This document shows, piece by piece, positions 55,568-64,000 of a stretch of DNA of 64,000 nt. Numbering within the stretch: position 1 is the stretch's first letter; every line of letters starts with the position of its first letter. A model generated the notes under the pieces. That model did not search any database, had not been told where the DNA came from, and saw nothing but the letters and a program-made list of their open reading frames with translations. The translations under genes and the position numbers were made by a program. Location of the stretch: contig NZ_CP073315.1 of NCBI RefSeq assembly GCF_018140925.1, positions 558,001 through 622,000 of the forward strand, given 5' to 3'. The DNA is from Psychrobacillus sp. INOP01. GTDB lineage: Bacteria > Bacillota > Bacilli > Bacillales_A > Planococcaceae.

Positions 55568-56998
55568 TCAACTCATTTCACTAGATCTTATCATAATATC
55601 TTTTGAAGGTAATAGTTTTGAGAATAATATTGTCAGTATTACGGATGCAAGTACTCCCCATAAAATACCTAATATTAGGGAGAATATTGCTCCAGAAACT
55701 ATACCGATTCGAGCACCCCAAACAGAAACTCGGCTATTCTTCGTACCCATTACAAAAGTAGAGTTTCTATTATTTTTCCAGATTAACCCTACAATTAATA
55801 CAGGTACCACTCCTCCTCCTGCCATAGAGTATGCTAAAGAAAACAAGTCAATAATAGAATCCGCCCAAATAGCAGTAATGATAGTGAACATGCCGAATAC
55901 AACAACACTTGCTCTTGTTAGCTTGAGATAAAATATATCTTCCTTTTTTTTCATATTCGGAATCACCAAATCATTGATGATTACAACAGCAGCAGAATGA
56001 AGTAAAGATGAAGCGCTGGATATAGCAGCCATGAAAATCATTATAAAGAAGGCAAGAGCTGCTAGCTGCGTCATTTCTTCTAATATCAACCACGAAATAG
56101 CATTATTTGCATCAAGGGTTGGATTTATAATCTTAACTACCAATCCACTAATAGTCGCTAGAGTCGTAAAGATAATTGCTACAATTCCACTTATAAGCAT
56201 GGCACGACTTGCTGACTTTGAACTTTTGGAAGCAAAGCAGCGTTGCCAATATACTTGAGCAGCTAAAACACCTAAAGTTCCAGTTACGAAAAGTGTTATA
56301 ACTTCTATTACAGATAGATTCATTTGAACTAGTTCACTTGATCCTACATCGGCCAAACCAGCTTTTAAATTTGAATAACTAAAATCAATTCGATTAAATA
56401 TTTGAAAGTAGAACCACACCGCTATTCCAATGAGAATAGCTCCTTGTATAAGGTCTGTCCACACAACGGAGTACATCCCACCTACTGCTGTATAAATAAT
56501 AAATACTGCAGAAAATACTAGTATCATTAGAATTGGATCAGTGCCCGTAAAGGTGGAAAACAAAGCACCCATACCCATAGCCTGCCCACTTACCCAAGCA
56601 ATCATAATAGATGAAGTCAAAATTGCGACCAGACTACGAGTAAGGCGGTCACGCACTATTAAATCATCCATCATTTCTGCCAATGTTTTATATGTAAATT
56701 TAGCCGCAAAGCCTGCAAATACTATTGCAAATAGTATCTTTGCTCCCTGTTCCCCAACGACAAAAGGAATATTCGCTATACCAATCTCATACCCCTTTGT
56801 AGAGTGACCAACAAAATTCCCGACACCCATAATCGTCGCAATATCCGTAAATAATAGCAAGAAAAAGGGTAGTGATCCTCCGGCAATTGCATAATGTGCA
56901 AAACTAGCATCTGCCTTTTTTTTGAAAAAAAATGACATTCCGATAAAGAATAGTGATAATACTATCGTAAGTGTCCATGTCCAAAAGCTCAAACCCAT
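55568..56998 (-). CDS. Sodium:solute symporter (SSS family)
   Basis: 476 residues from the ATG at 56998, with AAAGGAGGG upstream; the open frame begins 13 codons earlier. About thirteen membrane segments. Family marks: ATIMGVGNFVGHSTKGYEIG, FIIYTAVGGMYSVVWTDLIQ (SSS signature region) and SSASSLLHSAAVVIINDL with Na+-binding serines. The solute cannot be told; relatives carry amino acids, pantothenate, proline or monocarboxylates. Last accessory gene before pheT, with no cotranscribed partner. Confidence 0.9.
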   Translation of the reverse strand: MGLSFWTWTLTIVLSLFFIGMSFFFKKKADASFAHYAIAGGSLPFFLLLFTDIATIMGVGNFVGHSTKGYEIGIANIPFVVGEQGAKILFAIVFAGFAAKFTYKTLAEMMDDLIVRDRLTRSLVAILTSSIMIAWVSGQAMGMGALFSTFTGTDPILMILVFSAVFIIYTAVGGMYSVVWTDLIQGAILIGIAVWFYFQIFNRIDFSYSNLKAGLADVGSSELVQMNLSVIEVITLFVTGTLGVLAAQVYWQRCFASKSSKSASRAMLISGIVAIIFTTLATISGLVVKIINPTLDANNAISWLILEEMTQLAALAFFIMIFMAAISSASSLLHSAAVVIINDLVIPNMKKKEDIFYLKLTRASVVVFGMFTIITAIWADSIIDLFSLAYSMAGGGVVPVLIVGLIWKNNRNSTFVMGTKNSRVSVWGARIGIVSGAIFSLILGILWGVLASVILTILFSKLLPSKDIMIRSSEMS

Positions 56999-57108
56999 GA
57001 AATCCCTCCTTTCGGAACTATTCCCTGTGTACCACACAATTCAAACACTATTCTGAATTTAATTTAATAATTTAATGCATATAAAGCTTGTAGTAAAAAA
57101 AGCATACG

Positions 57109-57138
57109 AAAAAAGCAGCACCATAGTTTGGTACTGCC
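57109..57138 (-). terminator. Terminator of pheST
   Basis: Minus strand GCAGTACCA aacta TGGTGCTGC TTTTTT, 16 bp after the pheT stop. Confidence 0.92.
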
Positions 57139-57154
57139 CTTACATTATTTTATA

Positions 57155-59569
57155 TTATCCTCTAAGCTCTGCTCCTACTTGTTCAGCAAGTGCTTTCAAT
57201 ACTTTGTTATGTGCATTTACTACTTCTTCGTCCGTAAGGGTACGCTCTGGATCGAAGTATGTTAGAGAGAATGCAACCGATTTTTTACCTGGCTCCATTT
57301 TTTCTCCTTCATATAAATCGAATAGATGTACATTTTTCAGTAATCTTCCACCCGAAAGTTGAATAATTGCTTGAAGCTCACCAGTAGCTTTTTCACTGTC
57401 TACAACTAGTGCAATATCACGTGTAATTGACGGGAATTTAGAAACAGGTGCATAATATAATGCTTCTACTTCTTTGTTTAGCACTTTTGCTAAATTCATT
57501 TCCACCACATATGTTTCTTTCAAATCACGAGCTTTTTGCTCAGATGGGTGTAATTGAGCGATTAGTCCGATTTCTTCTCCTGCTAACTTAATAGAAGCTG
57601 TACGTCCAGGATGTAAGCCATCTACTACTGCACGCTCAAATGTAAGCTCATTTGTATGTCCAAGAAGGTCCATTAATCCTTCCACAATTCCTTTTAATAC
57701 AAAGAAATCCACTGCTTTTTTCTCACCTTGCCAGCTATGGTCTAACCATTTACCAGAGATTACTGCTGCTAGATGCTCTTGCTCATGAGGTAAACCTGAT
57801 TCTGTTTCACCTAAGAAAACTGATCCTACTTCATATAGTGCAACTGTATCCGCTTGACGAGCTGTATTATACGTAACAGCTTCAAGTAAATGCGGGATTA
57901 GACTTTGGCGTAGGATGCTACGTTCTTCACTCATCGGCATTAATAATTCTGTCACTGGAGCAGTTTCTAAAGCAAATTTCTGTGACATTTCTTTGGAAGT
58001 TAATGAATACGTAATTGCTTGATATAGACCAGCACCTTCTAAGTAGGCACGTACTTGACGACGTTTTGCTTGATATGATGATAATCCGCCTGGTTTGGAT
58101 TCCTCGACTGGTAATGTCATTGGAATTTCATCATAGCCATACATACGAGCAATTTCTTCTATTATATCTTCTTCGATTTTAATATCCTGGCGACGAGTTG
58201 GCGCTTTAATGTACAAAAGACCGTTTGCTGCTTGGTAATCAAATTTTAATCTAGATAAAATAGATGTCATATCCTCTAAGGAAATCTTCATCCCTAAACG
58301 GTTATTGATAAAGTCTGGAGATACAACCACTTCAATAGGAGTTTTGTCTAGCTCATCAACAATCACAGAACCCGCCAACACTTCTCCTCCTGCAAGCTCT
58401 GCAAGAAGGCTTGCTGCACGCTCAGCCGCAAGAATTACACGATTTGGGTCGACACCTTTTTCAAAACGTGCACTCGCATCACTGCGTAAGTTATGATCTT
58501 TTGATGTTTGACGAACAGAACCACCTACAAAGTATGCTGACTCGATTACAACGGTCGTCGTTCCATCGTGAACTTCTGAATTAGCTCCACCCATCACACC
58601 GGCAATTGCAACTGGCTCATTTCCATTTGTAATAACTAAGTGATTCGATTTCAAAGTACGTTCTTGATCATCAAGGGTAACAATTTTTTCTCCTTCACCC
58701 GCAAGACGAACAACAATTTCTTTTGTTTCTAGACGGTCATAGTCAAATGCATGAAGTGGTTGACCGTATTCCATTAGTACATAGTTCGTAATGTCTACTA
58801 CATTATTATGTGGGCGAACTCCAGCAGCCATTAAACGATGCTGTAACCAAAGTGGTGATTCTTTTACTTGAATATTTTTCACAACTTTAGCAATATACAT
58901 CGGATTTTCTTCGATTGCATCTACTTTAAGATTTAAGTAATCCGTTGCTTTTTCATTACTCTCAGAATAGGCTGCTTCTGGGTATTTCATATCTTCGGAT
59001 AAAATTGCGCCAACTTCATACGCTACACCAAGCATACTCAATGCATCCGAACGGTTTGGTGTTAATCCAAGCTCTAAAACAACATCATCTAAACCTAGTA
59101 ATGGAAGAACACTTTCCCCAGGAACTGCTGTTTCGGGAAGAACATAAATCCCATCAGCATATGCTTTAGAGACTAGTCGTCCTTCAATCCCTAATTCTTG
59201 AAGAGAACAAATCATACCGTTCGATTCTTCCCCGCGAAGCTTAGCTTTTTTAATCTTCATGCCCCCTGGAAGTACTGCTCCTGGACGAGCAACGATTACT
59301 TTTTGCCCTGCTTCTACATTAGGTGCTCCACAAATAATTTGTGTAGTTTCTTCACCAACATCTACCTGACAAATATTTAGTTTATCTGCTTCTGGGTGCT
59401 TAACTTTTTCTTTCACATAACCAACGACAACATTTGTCATTCCATGAGAACGATCAATTACTGCATCTACTTCAATACCTGCACGCGTGATTTTCTCCCC
59501 TAAATCTTTTGGATCTAATCCTTGTGTATTTACATATTCTGATAACCATTTCGTCGAAACTAACATGTC
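57155..59569 (-). CDS. pheT: Phenylalanine--tRNA ligase beta subunit
   Basis: 804 residues from the ATG at 59569, with AAGGAGG 9 nt upstream, identical in length to B. subtilis PheT; the open frame extends into pheS. N-terminal EMAP/tRNA-binding domain (PEADKLNICQVDVGEETTQI, CGAPNV), B3/B4 editing domain (PNRSDALSMLGVAYEV ... PHNNVVDITNYVLMEYGQPL), B5, and C-terminal anticodon-binding FDX-ACB domain (KFPSITRDIALVVDSE). It forms the (alpha-beta)2 enzyme with PheS. Confidence 0.97.
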   Translation of the reverse strand, partial: DMLVSTKWLSEYVNTQGLDPKDLGEKITRAGIEVDAVIDRSHGMTNVVVGYVKEKVKHPEADKLNICQVDVGEETTQIICGAPNVEAGQKVIVARPGAVLPGGMKIKKAKLRGEESNGMICSLQELGIEGRLVSKAYADGIYVLPETAVPGESVLPLLGLDDVVLELGLTPNRSDALSMLGVAYEVGAILSEDMKYPEAAYSESNEKATDYLNLKVDAIEENPMYIAKVVKNIQVKESPLWLQHRLMAAGVRPHNNVVDITNYVLMEYGQPLHAFDYDRLETKEIVVRLAGEGEKIVTLDDQERTLKSNHLVITNGNEPVAIAGVMGGANSEVHDGTTTVVIESAYFVGGSVRQTSKDHNLRSDASARFEKGVDPNRVILAAERAASLLAELAGGEVLAGSVIVDELDKTPIEVVVSPDFINNRLGMKISLEDMTSILSRLKFDYQAANGLLYIKAPTRRQDIKIEEDIIEEIARMYGYDEIPMTLPVEESKPGGLSSYQAKRRQVRAYLEGAGLYQAITYSLTSKEMSQKFALETAPVTELLMPMSEERSILRQSLIPHLLEAVTYNTARQADTVALYEVGSVFLGETESGLPHEQEHLAAVISGKWLDHSWQGEKKAVDFFVLKGIVEGLMDLLGHTNELTFERAVVDGLHPGRTASIKLAGEEIGLIAQLHPSEQKARDLKETYVVEMNLAKVLNKEVEALYYAPVSKFPSITRDIALVVDSEKATGELQAIIQLSGGRLLKNVHLFDLYEGEKMEPGKKSVAFSLTYFDPERTLTDEEVVNAHNKVLKALAEQVGAELRG

Positions 59570-59579
59570 AAATTCCTCC

Positions 59580-60617
59580 TTACACTTCTGTTCGGTGGAA
59601 TTGCGATAAGAAACGCACATCATTCGTATAGAAATGACGAATATCTTCCACTCCATATTTCAACATTGCAATACGTTCTGGACCCATACCAAATGCAAAT
59701 CCAGAAAGCTTTTTAGAATCATAGCCAGCCATCTCTAAAACGTTTGGATGAACCATACCAGCACCTAAAATCTCGAGCCAGCCTGTTTTCTTACAAACGT
59801 TACAGCCATCGCCACCACATTTAAAGCAAGAAATATCCATTTCCACAGAAGGCTCCGTGAATGGGAAAAAGCTTGGACGTAGACGGATTTCACGGTCGTC
59901 CCCAAACATTTTCTTCGCAAATATAGAAAGAGTACCTTTAAGATCACTCATGCGAATATTTTCCCCGATAACAAGTCCTTCAATTTGTGTAAATTGGTGT
60001 GAATGTGTCGCATCGTCACTATCACGACGATACACTTTACCAGGACAAATAATCTTAATTGGTTGGCCTTCCTTTGCTTCCATCGTACGAGCCTGCACTG
60101 GAGACGTGTGTGTACGTAAAAGAATATCCTCTGAAATATAAAAAGAATCCTGCATATCACGAGCTGGATGACCTTTTGGTAAATTCAATGCTTCAAAATT
60201 GTAATAGTCTTTCTCTACTTCAGGACCTTCAGCAATCTCATAACCCATGCTTATAAATAAATCTTCAATCTCCTCTACTACTCGAGTAAGTGGATGATGA
60301 TTTCCAGTCTTCACGGGACGACCTGGTAAAGTTACATCAATAGATTCTTTTTCTAATTGCTCATTGATAGCCTGTTCTTGAAGTAATGTCATACGCGCTT
60401 CTAATACAGTAGTTACCTCTTCACGAACGACATTTACTAGTGCTCCCATTATTGGACGCTCTTCTGCAGGAAGTTTACCCATTCCTTTTAGTAGATCCGT
60501 AATCGGTCCTTTTTTCCCTAAGTAGGCAACACGCACGTCATTTAGTTCTTTAACGTTGCCTGAAGCTTCAATTTTTTGTAGTACTTCTTCTTTTAACTGT
60601 TGAAGTTGTGCTTCCAT
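59580..60617 (-). CDS. pheS: Phenylalanine--tRNA ligase alpha subunit
   Basis: 345 residues. N-terminal coiled coil (about 1-90), then the class II catalytic core: motif 2 region [10 protein letters not shown] ... [20 protein letters not shown], and motif 3 [20 protein letters not shown]. It holds the aminoacylation site for Phe. Preceded by a T-box leader; pheT follows after 10 bp. Confidence 0.98.
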   Translation of the reverse strand: MEAQLQQLKEEVLQKIEASGNVKELNDVRVAYLGKKGPITDLLKGMGKLPAEERPIMGALVNVVREEVTTVLEARMTLLQEQAINEQLEKESIDVTLPGRPVKTGNHHPLTRVVEEIEDLFISMGYEIAEGPEVEKDYYNFEALNLPKGHPARDMQDSFYISEDILLRTHTSPVQARTMEAKEGQPIKIICPGKVYRRDSDDATHSHQFTQIEGLVIGENIRMSDLKGTLSIFAKKMFGDDREIRLRPSFFPFTEPSVEMDISCFKCGGDGCNVCKKTGWLEILGAGMVHPNVLEMAGYDSKKLSGFAFGMGPERIAMLKYGVEDIRHFYTNDVRFLSQFHRTEV

Positions 60618-60639
60618 GTTTATATACTCTCCTTTTCGA

Positions 60640-60907
60640 CAAAATAAAAAACCCCGCCCCTATAAAAGGGACGAGGACTAATTTCGCGGTACCACCCTGA
60701 TTATTGCACTAAGATAAGTGCAATCACTCAATTCGACTAACGGCTCTACACCGGCACACCTTTACAGCAATTGCTGGTCCCGGTGGCAGCTAGCGGGGTG
60801 AACTTCTATATGCATTCTCCATTTACACTTTCAGTCAAGGTGTAAAATCCCTCAATTTCGAATAATCATATATACTTTTCCCGATTACAGCTTTTATTTA
60901 TCAAATT
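60640..60907 (-). promoter_or_regulatory. T-box riboswitch leader of pheST
   Basis: Minus strand T-box GGTGGTACCGCG at 60685-60699, followed by the terminator CCTCGTCCC ... GGGGCGGGGTTTTTT (60647-60678). The promoter is at 60914-60942. Specificity for tRNA-Phe is inferred from the downstream genes. Confidence 0.94.
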
Positions 60908-60913
60908 AAATCT

Positions 60914-60942
60914 ATTATACGGACTTTTTTATTTTTGTTCAA
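60914..60942 (-). promoter_or_regulatory. Sigma-A promoter of pheST
   Basis: Minus strand TTGAAC (60937-60942), 17-nt spacer, TATAAT (60914-60919). It starts the T-box leader. Confidence 0.85.
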
Positions 60943-61013
60943 GTCTGTTTTATTCAGAAAATGTAGAAAAATAATAGTCCTACTACATTGCGCACACAAC
61001 CTATAAAGTAGTA

Positions 61014-61140
61014 TTTCCGTTTCAGGCGGACGCTTTCCGCGGGGTGAGCGATGAGCCATCACCACAGCTCAAGCGTCCGTTGTGATGGCTCATCTGTCTC
61101 ACTCATCCCGCTGGAGTCGCCGCCTTCCACTTCAATCAAT
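61014..61140. repeat. Repeat family R3, long-hairpin copy with centre I
   Basis: TTCCGTTTCAGGCGGACGC, TTTCCGCGGGGTGAGCGATG, inverted arms GATGAGCCATCAC / GTGATGGCTCATC around a 19-nt loop, CTCACTCATCCCGCTGGAGT, CGCCGCCTTCCACTTCAATC. The whole unit can fold into one hairpin (GGCGGAC...CTCACC with GTGAG...CGCCGCC). It sits upstream of the pheST promoter and downstream of the rRNA methyltransferase gene. Confidence 0.78.
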
Positions 61141-61178
61141 AAAGCAATTAGCAATTAGAAAAATAACAGGGTCCAAAA

Positions 61179-61943
61179 TTATTTTAACGTAAGTCCGTAT
61201 AAGAGAATTCCCGTAGCTACTGCGACATTTAATGACTCTGCTTGTCCTAATAAAGGAACGATAATATTTTGGTCGGTTTCCTCAAGAAGATCTTTACTAA
61301 TACCACTTCCTTCATTTCCGACGATTAACGCAAATGATTCTTCTTTTTTCACTTCATTATAAGGTGTAGAATTTTCAAACGCTGTACCATAGACGGTTAC
61401 TTTTCGTTCTTTCAACTTTTCTACCCAATCAGAGAGATTACCTTTAATGATTGGCAAATGAAAGTGAGATCCCTGTGCCGAACGCAATGTTTTTGAATTA
61501 TAGGCATCTGCTGATCCTTTTCCAAGAATAACAGCATCAAGACCAGCCGCATCTGCGGTACGAATCATTGTGCCGATATTCCCTGGATCTTGCACCGCAT
61601 CTATTAATAATATGCGATTCCAGTTAACATGCTCTTCTTCATTCACAGTTTGTTGCTTGCAATGCGCAAATATACCTTGCGTATGCTCTGTTTCGGCTAG
61701 CTCTTTTTTTATCAAATCATTTATTTCTACAACTTCCATATTTTCTATATCCCAATTTTCCGGAACTTCAGCTGTATCGCTTATCATTATAGTGAGTACA
61801 TTTTCTTTTTGCTTAATAGCTTCTTCTACTAAATGATATCCTTCTATAATGAATTCTCCTGTTTTGTCTCGTTCTTTTCTAACACTTAATAATTTTTTCC
61901 AATGCTTTACTAGAGAATTTTGGGGAGATTCAATTCGTTTCAT
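61179..61943 (-). CDS. SpoU/TrmH-family RNA methyltransferase (YsgA)
   Basis: 254 residues. N-terminal substrate-binding domain (KRIESPQNSLVKHWKKLLSV ... FIIEGYHLVEEAI), then the SPOUT knot: LIDAVQDPGNIGTMIRTADA (motif 1), FALIVGNEGSGISKDLL (motif 2), VPLLGQAESLNVAVATGILL (motif 3). It methylates a 2'-O ribose in rRNA or tRNA; the exact target is unknown. The B. subtilis counterpart ysgA lies in the same place between pheS and sspI. Confidence 0.93.
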   Translation of the reverse strand: MKRIESPQNSLVKHWKKLLSVRKERDKTGEFIIEGYHLVEEAIKQKENVLTIMISDTAEVPENWDIENMEVVEINDLIKKELAETEHTQGIFAHCKQQTVNEEEHVNWNRILLIDAVQDPGNIGTMIRTADAAGLDAVILGKGSADAYNSKTLRSAQGSHFHLPIIKGNLSDWVEKLKERKVTVYGTAFENSTPYNEVKKEESFALIVGNEGSGISKDLLEETDQNIIVPLLGQAESLNVAVATGILLYGLTLK

Positions 61944-62033
61944 ATATATGTAACCGCCTTTTTTATTTTAGTGTAACAAAATCATGTATAGCTTGCGAGA
62001 GTTTGGGGAAGATAATTGCGAGGAGTGATGAAA

Positions 62034-62243
62034 ATGGATTTTCAAATTAGAGAAGCTATTACTGCTAATATGAAAGGTCATACGGCAACAGACATTCGAG
62101 GTGTAGTAGAAGACGCGATTCAAAGAGGCGAGGAACATTTACTGCCTGGGCTAGGTGTGTTCTTCGAAAAATGGTGGAACATGACAGACGAATCGAACAA
62201 ACAATCCGTATTGAGTGAATTGGCAACTGCGTTTGCAAAATGA
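62034..62243 (+). CDS. sspI: Small acid-soluble spore protein I
   Basis: 69 residues from the ATG at 62034, 8 nt after GAGGAG; other in-frame starts at 62016 and 62028 overlap that site. SspI pattern: MDFQIREAITANMKGHTATD, DAIQRGEEHLLPGLGVFFEK, WWNMTDESNKQSVLSEL. A minor spore protein made under sigma-G control in the forespore. Position next to ysgA and glcD-like gene is the same as in B. subtilis. Confidence 0.95.
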   Translation: MDFQIREAITANMKGHTATDIRGVVEDAIQRGEEHLLPGLGVFFEKWWNMTDESNKQSVLSELATAFAK

Positions 62244-62248
62244 TGCAA

Positions 62249-62290
62249 TCCCGTGAAGAAATTGAATTCTTCGCGGGATTTTTCATTTTT
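62249..62290 (+). terminator. Terminator of sspI
   Basis: ATCCCGTGAAGAA ttga ATTCTTCGCGGGATTTTTCATTTTT, 6 bp after the sspI stop. Confidence 0.93.
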
Positions 62291-62497
62291 TAAAAAAATA
62301 TTTCAAAAATTACTAAACCGCTTACAATACTATCGTGTAGCATTCTCTCCAAATATACAATATATTAAATTACTTTTATATCCACAAATTACAATAATAT
62401 AAGTTTACCTTTTTATAATTACTGCTTATAATTGTTTTATTGGAATCATTGTAAATATTCTAATAAATTTATCAATATATTAAAGAGGCGAATAATA

Positions 62498-63892
62498 ATG
62501 AGTAAATCCATCGAAAATACGTTAAACGAATTAAAGAAATTTTTAAACGATGAACAGATTTCGGTCAATCTAACTGTAAGAGAGTTACATAGTAAAGATG
62601 AGTCGTATCATGAAGCAAGTCTTCCTGACATAGTAGTTTTTCCAAAAGAAACGGATGAGGTTAGTAAAATTTTAAAGACTGCTAACAATCTTCATATACC
62701 CGTCGTTCCTTTTGGACGCGGTTCAAGCTTAGAAGGTCATGTAATCCCCTATGACAATGGAATTACAATCGATTTTTCATTGATGGACAAAATATTGGAA
62801 GTCCGTGAAAATGACCTGCTAGTAAAGGTGCAACCTGGTGTCACACGAACACAATTAAACAAAGAGCTAAAAAAATATGGATTATTCTTCTCTGTAGATC
62901 CTGGAGCAGATGCGACACTTGGTGGTATGGCAGCAACAAATGCTAGTGGCACAACGACTGTCAAATACGGAGTGATGCGTGATCAGGTACGTGATTTAGA
63001 AGTTGTCCTAGCGGATGGCACTGTTATACACACAGGGAGTCTAGCAGCAAAATCAGCTTCTGGTTATCATTTGAATGGGTTATTTGTAGGTTCTGAAGGG
63101 TCACTAGGTTGTTTTACAGAATTAACCTTAAGAGTATACGGGATACCTGAATTCACAACAGCAGCTCGAGCAGTCTATCCGACAGTTCAAAACGCAGTAG
63201 AAGCCGTTACTTCTATTTTACAGGCAGGAATTCCAATCGCTCGCGTGGAATTGGTCGACGAGGAATCTATCCGACAAGTAAATCGTTTTAGCGAAACGAA
63301 TTATGCTGAGAGACCGACATTATTTTTAGAATTTGACGGCAATGAAGAAGGTTTAAAACAAGATGTCGAGTTTACAAAAGAAATAATGGAAGATCACGGC
63401 TGTGAAGAAATCCAATTCGAAACAGATAATACAGCACGTACTAAGCTATGGGACGCAAGACATAACTTAGCGTATGCGTATATCCACGGAAATGTCGGCA
63501 AAAAAATGATGGTTACTGATGTGTGTGTACCAATCTCTGAACTAGCCGATGCAGTGGTTTTCGCACGTAAGGAATTAAATTCCCTTGGTCTTATTGGCGG
63601 TCTTACTGGTCATGTAGGAGATGGTAATTTCCATGCGATAATAATGATTGATATGAATGATGCTGAGGAGGTTGCAAGGGCAGACAGTTTTAATGAAAAA
63701 ATAGTGCATTATGCAATAGATCGTAACGGAACTTGTACAGGAGAACATGGGGTTGGTATTGGTAAACAAAAATACCAAGCTATTGAGCATGGAGCAGCTT
63801 TACAGGTGATGGAAAAGATTAAAATAGCCCTTGATCCTAACAATATATTAAATCCACAAAAAATCGTAAAAATAGAAAGTACTGGTGAATAA
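62498..63892 (+). CDS. FAD-linked oxidase, GlcD / D-lactate dehydrogenase type (YsfC)
   Basis: 464 residues from the ATG at 62498, with AAGAGGCG upstream; the open frame reaches back to 62432 without a site. FAD-binding PCMH domain (PDIVVFPKETDEVSKIL, VVPFGRGSSLEGHVIP, VDPGADATLGGMAATNASGT), C-terminal oxidase domain with GGLTGHVGDGNFHA and GTCTGEHGVGIGKQKY. It oxidises glycolate or D-lactate. B. subtilis ysfC (glcD) is followed by glcF; here a transporter follows after 1 bp, so the electron acceptor partner is not encoded next to it. D-lactate seems as likely as glycolate. Confidence 0.92.
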   Translation: MSKSIENTLNELKKFLNDEQISVNLTVRELHSKDESYHEASLPDIVVFPKETDEVSKILKTANNLHIPVVPFGRGSSLEGHVIPYDNGITIDFSLMDKILEVRENDLLVKVQPGVTRTQLNKELKKYGLFFSVDPGADATLGGMAATNASGTTTVKYGVMRDQVRDLEVVLADGTVIHTGSLAAKSASGYHLNGLFVGSEGSLGCFTELTLRVYGIPEFTTAARAVYPTVQNAVEAVTSILQAGIPIARVELVDEESIRQVNRFSETNYAERPTLFLEFDGNEEGLKQDVEFTKEIMEDHGCEEIQFETDNTARTKLWDARHNLAYAYIHGNVGKKMMVTDVCVPISELADAVVFARKELNSLGLIGGLTGHVGDGNFHAIIMIDMNDAEEVARADSFNEKIVHYAIDRNGTCTGEHGVGIGKQKYQAIEHGAALQVMEKIKIALDPNNILNPQKIVKIESTGE

Positions 63893-63893
63893 G

Positions 63894-64000
63894 ATGAAAG
63901 TTTTGGAATCTATCAGTAATTTGGCAGGTAAATATTTTGCTCTACTAGTAATTATAGTAGGGGTAGTGGCATTCTTAGCTCCTGAAACGTTTTTACCATT
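63894..64000 (+). CDS. Bile acid:sodium symporter (BASS) family protein, N-terminal part
   Basis: 35 codons to the end of the window. It begins MKVLESISNLAGKYFALLVI with the first membrane helix VIIVGVVAFLAPETFLP, as in YocS-like BASS proteins (K-FA-.VV..A..AF..P). ATG 1 bp after the stop of the FAD oxidase gene; translational coupling is likely. It may import the oxidase substrate (inference). Only the first helix is visible, so the family call is tentative. Confidence 0.6.
   Translation, partial: MKVLESISNLAGKYFALLVIIVGVVAFLAPETFLP

Overview
The window comes from a low-GC, endospore-forming member of the Bacillales, most probably the Planococcaceae/Caryophanaceae (Psychrobacillus, Paenisporosarcina or Lysinibacillus type). 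The evidence is AT-rich sequence, frequent TTG starts behind strong AGGAGG ribosome-binding sites, spore genes (gerE, sspI, a SpoVID-like gene), T-box leaders, a lysine riboswitch, and a backbone nearly collinear with the Bacillus subtilis valS-hem-lon-clpX-tig-sdh-lysC-uvrC-trxA-etf-fad-mutS2-polX-zapA-rnhC-pheST-sspI-glcD segment. The genus is an inference; no rRNA is present.

Layout. 1-3.8 kb: start of valS with its T-box, a SpoVID-like gene without a LysM domain, and a ribA-ribD-HAD phosphatase cassette behind a consensus promoter. 3.9-10.3 kb: haem operon hemAXCDBL, with a terminator-like hairpin between hemA and hemX and a PerR-type box upstream. 11-18 kb: engB, lonA, clpX, tig and a ysoA-like TPR gene (protein quality control and ribosome assembly). 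18-24.7 kb: accessory stretch with a small disordered protein, an AgcS symporter, a YtcJ amidohydrolase, and an EVE-HNH nuclease gene lying between two identical, inverted tRNA-Arg(UCU) genes. 24.7-31.6 kb: phosphodiesterase, rdgB, murI, marR, gerE, thioesterase and sdhCAB. 31.7-36.6 kb: yslB, lysC with lysine riboswitch, uvrC, trxA. 36.9-42.1 kb: fatty-acid beta-oxidation block lcfA / fadR-fadB-etfB-etfA with FadR operators. 42.5-49.8 kb: a 26-codon membrane peptide, DUF350 protein, mutS2, polX, cvpA, zapA, rnhC. 50-57 kb: accessory block (hypothetical, VOC, nitronate monooxygenase, GrpB, DUF402, MFS, SSS symporter). 57-64 kb: pheST with T-box, rRNA methyltransferase, sspI, GlcD-type oxidase and the start of a BASS transporter.

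The most unusual content is intergenic. At least four dispersed repeat families (called R1-R4 here) occupy the large gaps. In R1, R3 and R4 the outer arms are conserved while the centre differs between copies, and in R1 each different centre is again an inverted repeat. R2 holds two hairpins whose stems change in a compensatory way between three copies, which suggests a structured RNA. The other notable items are the tRNA-flanked EVE-HNH nuclease, a predicted FadR operator in front of the acyl-CoA thioesterase gene, and the ribA-ribD-phosphatase cassette.
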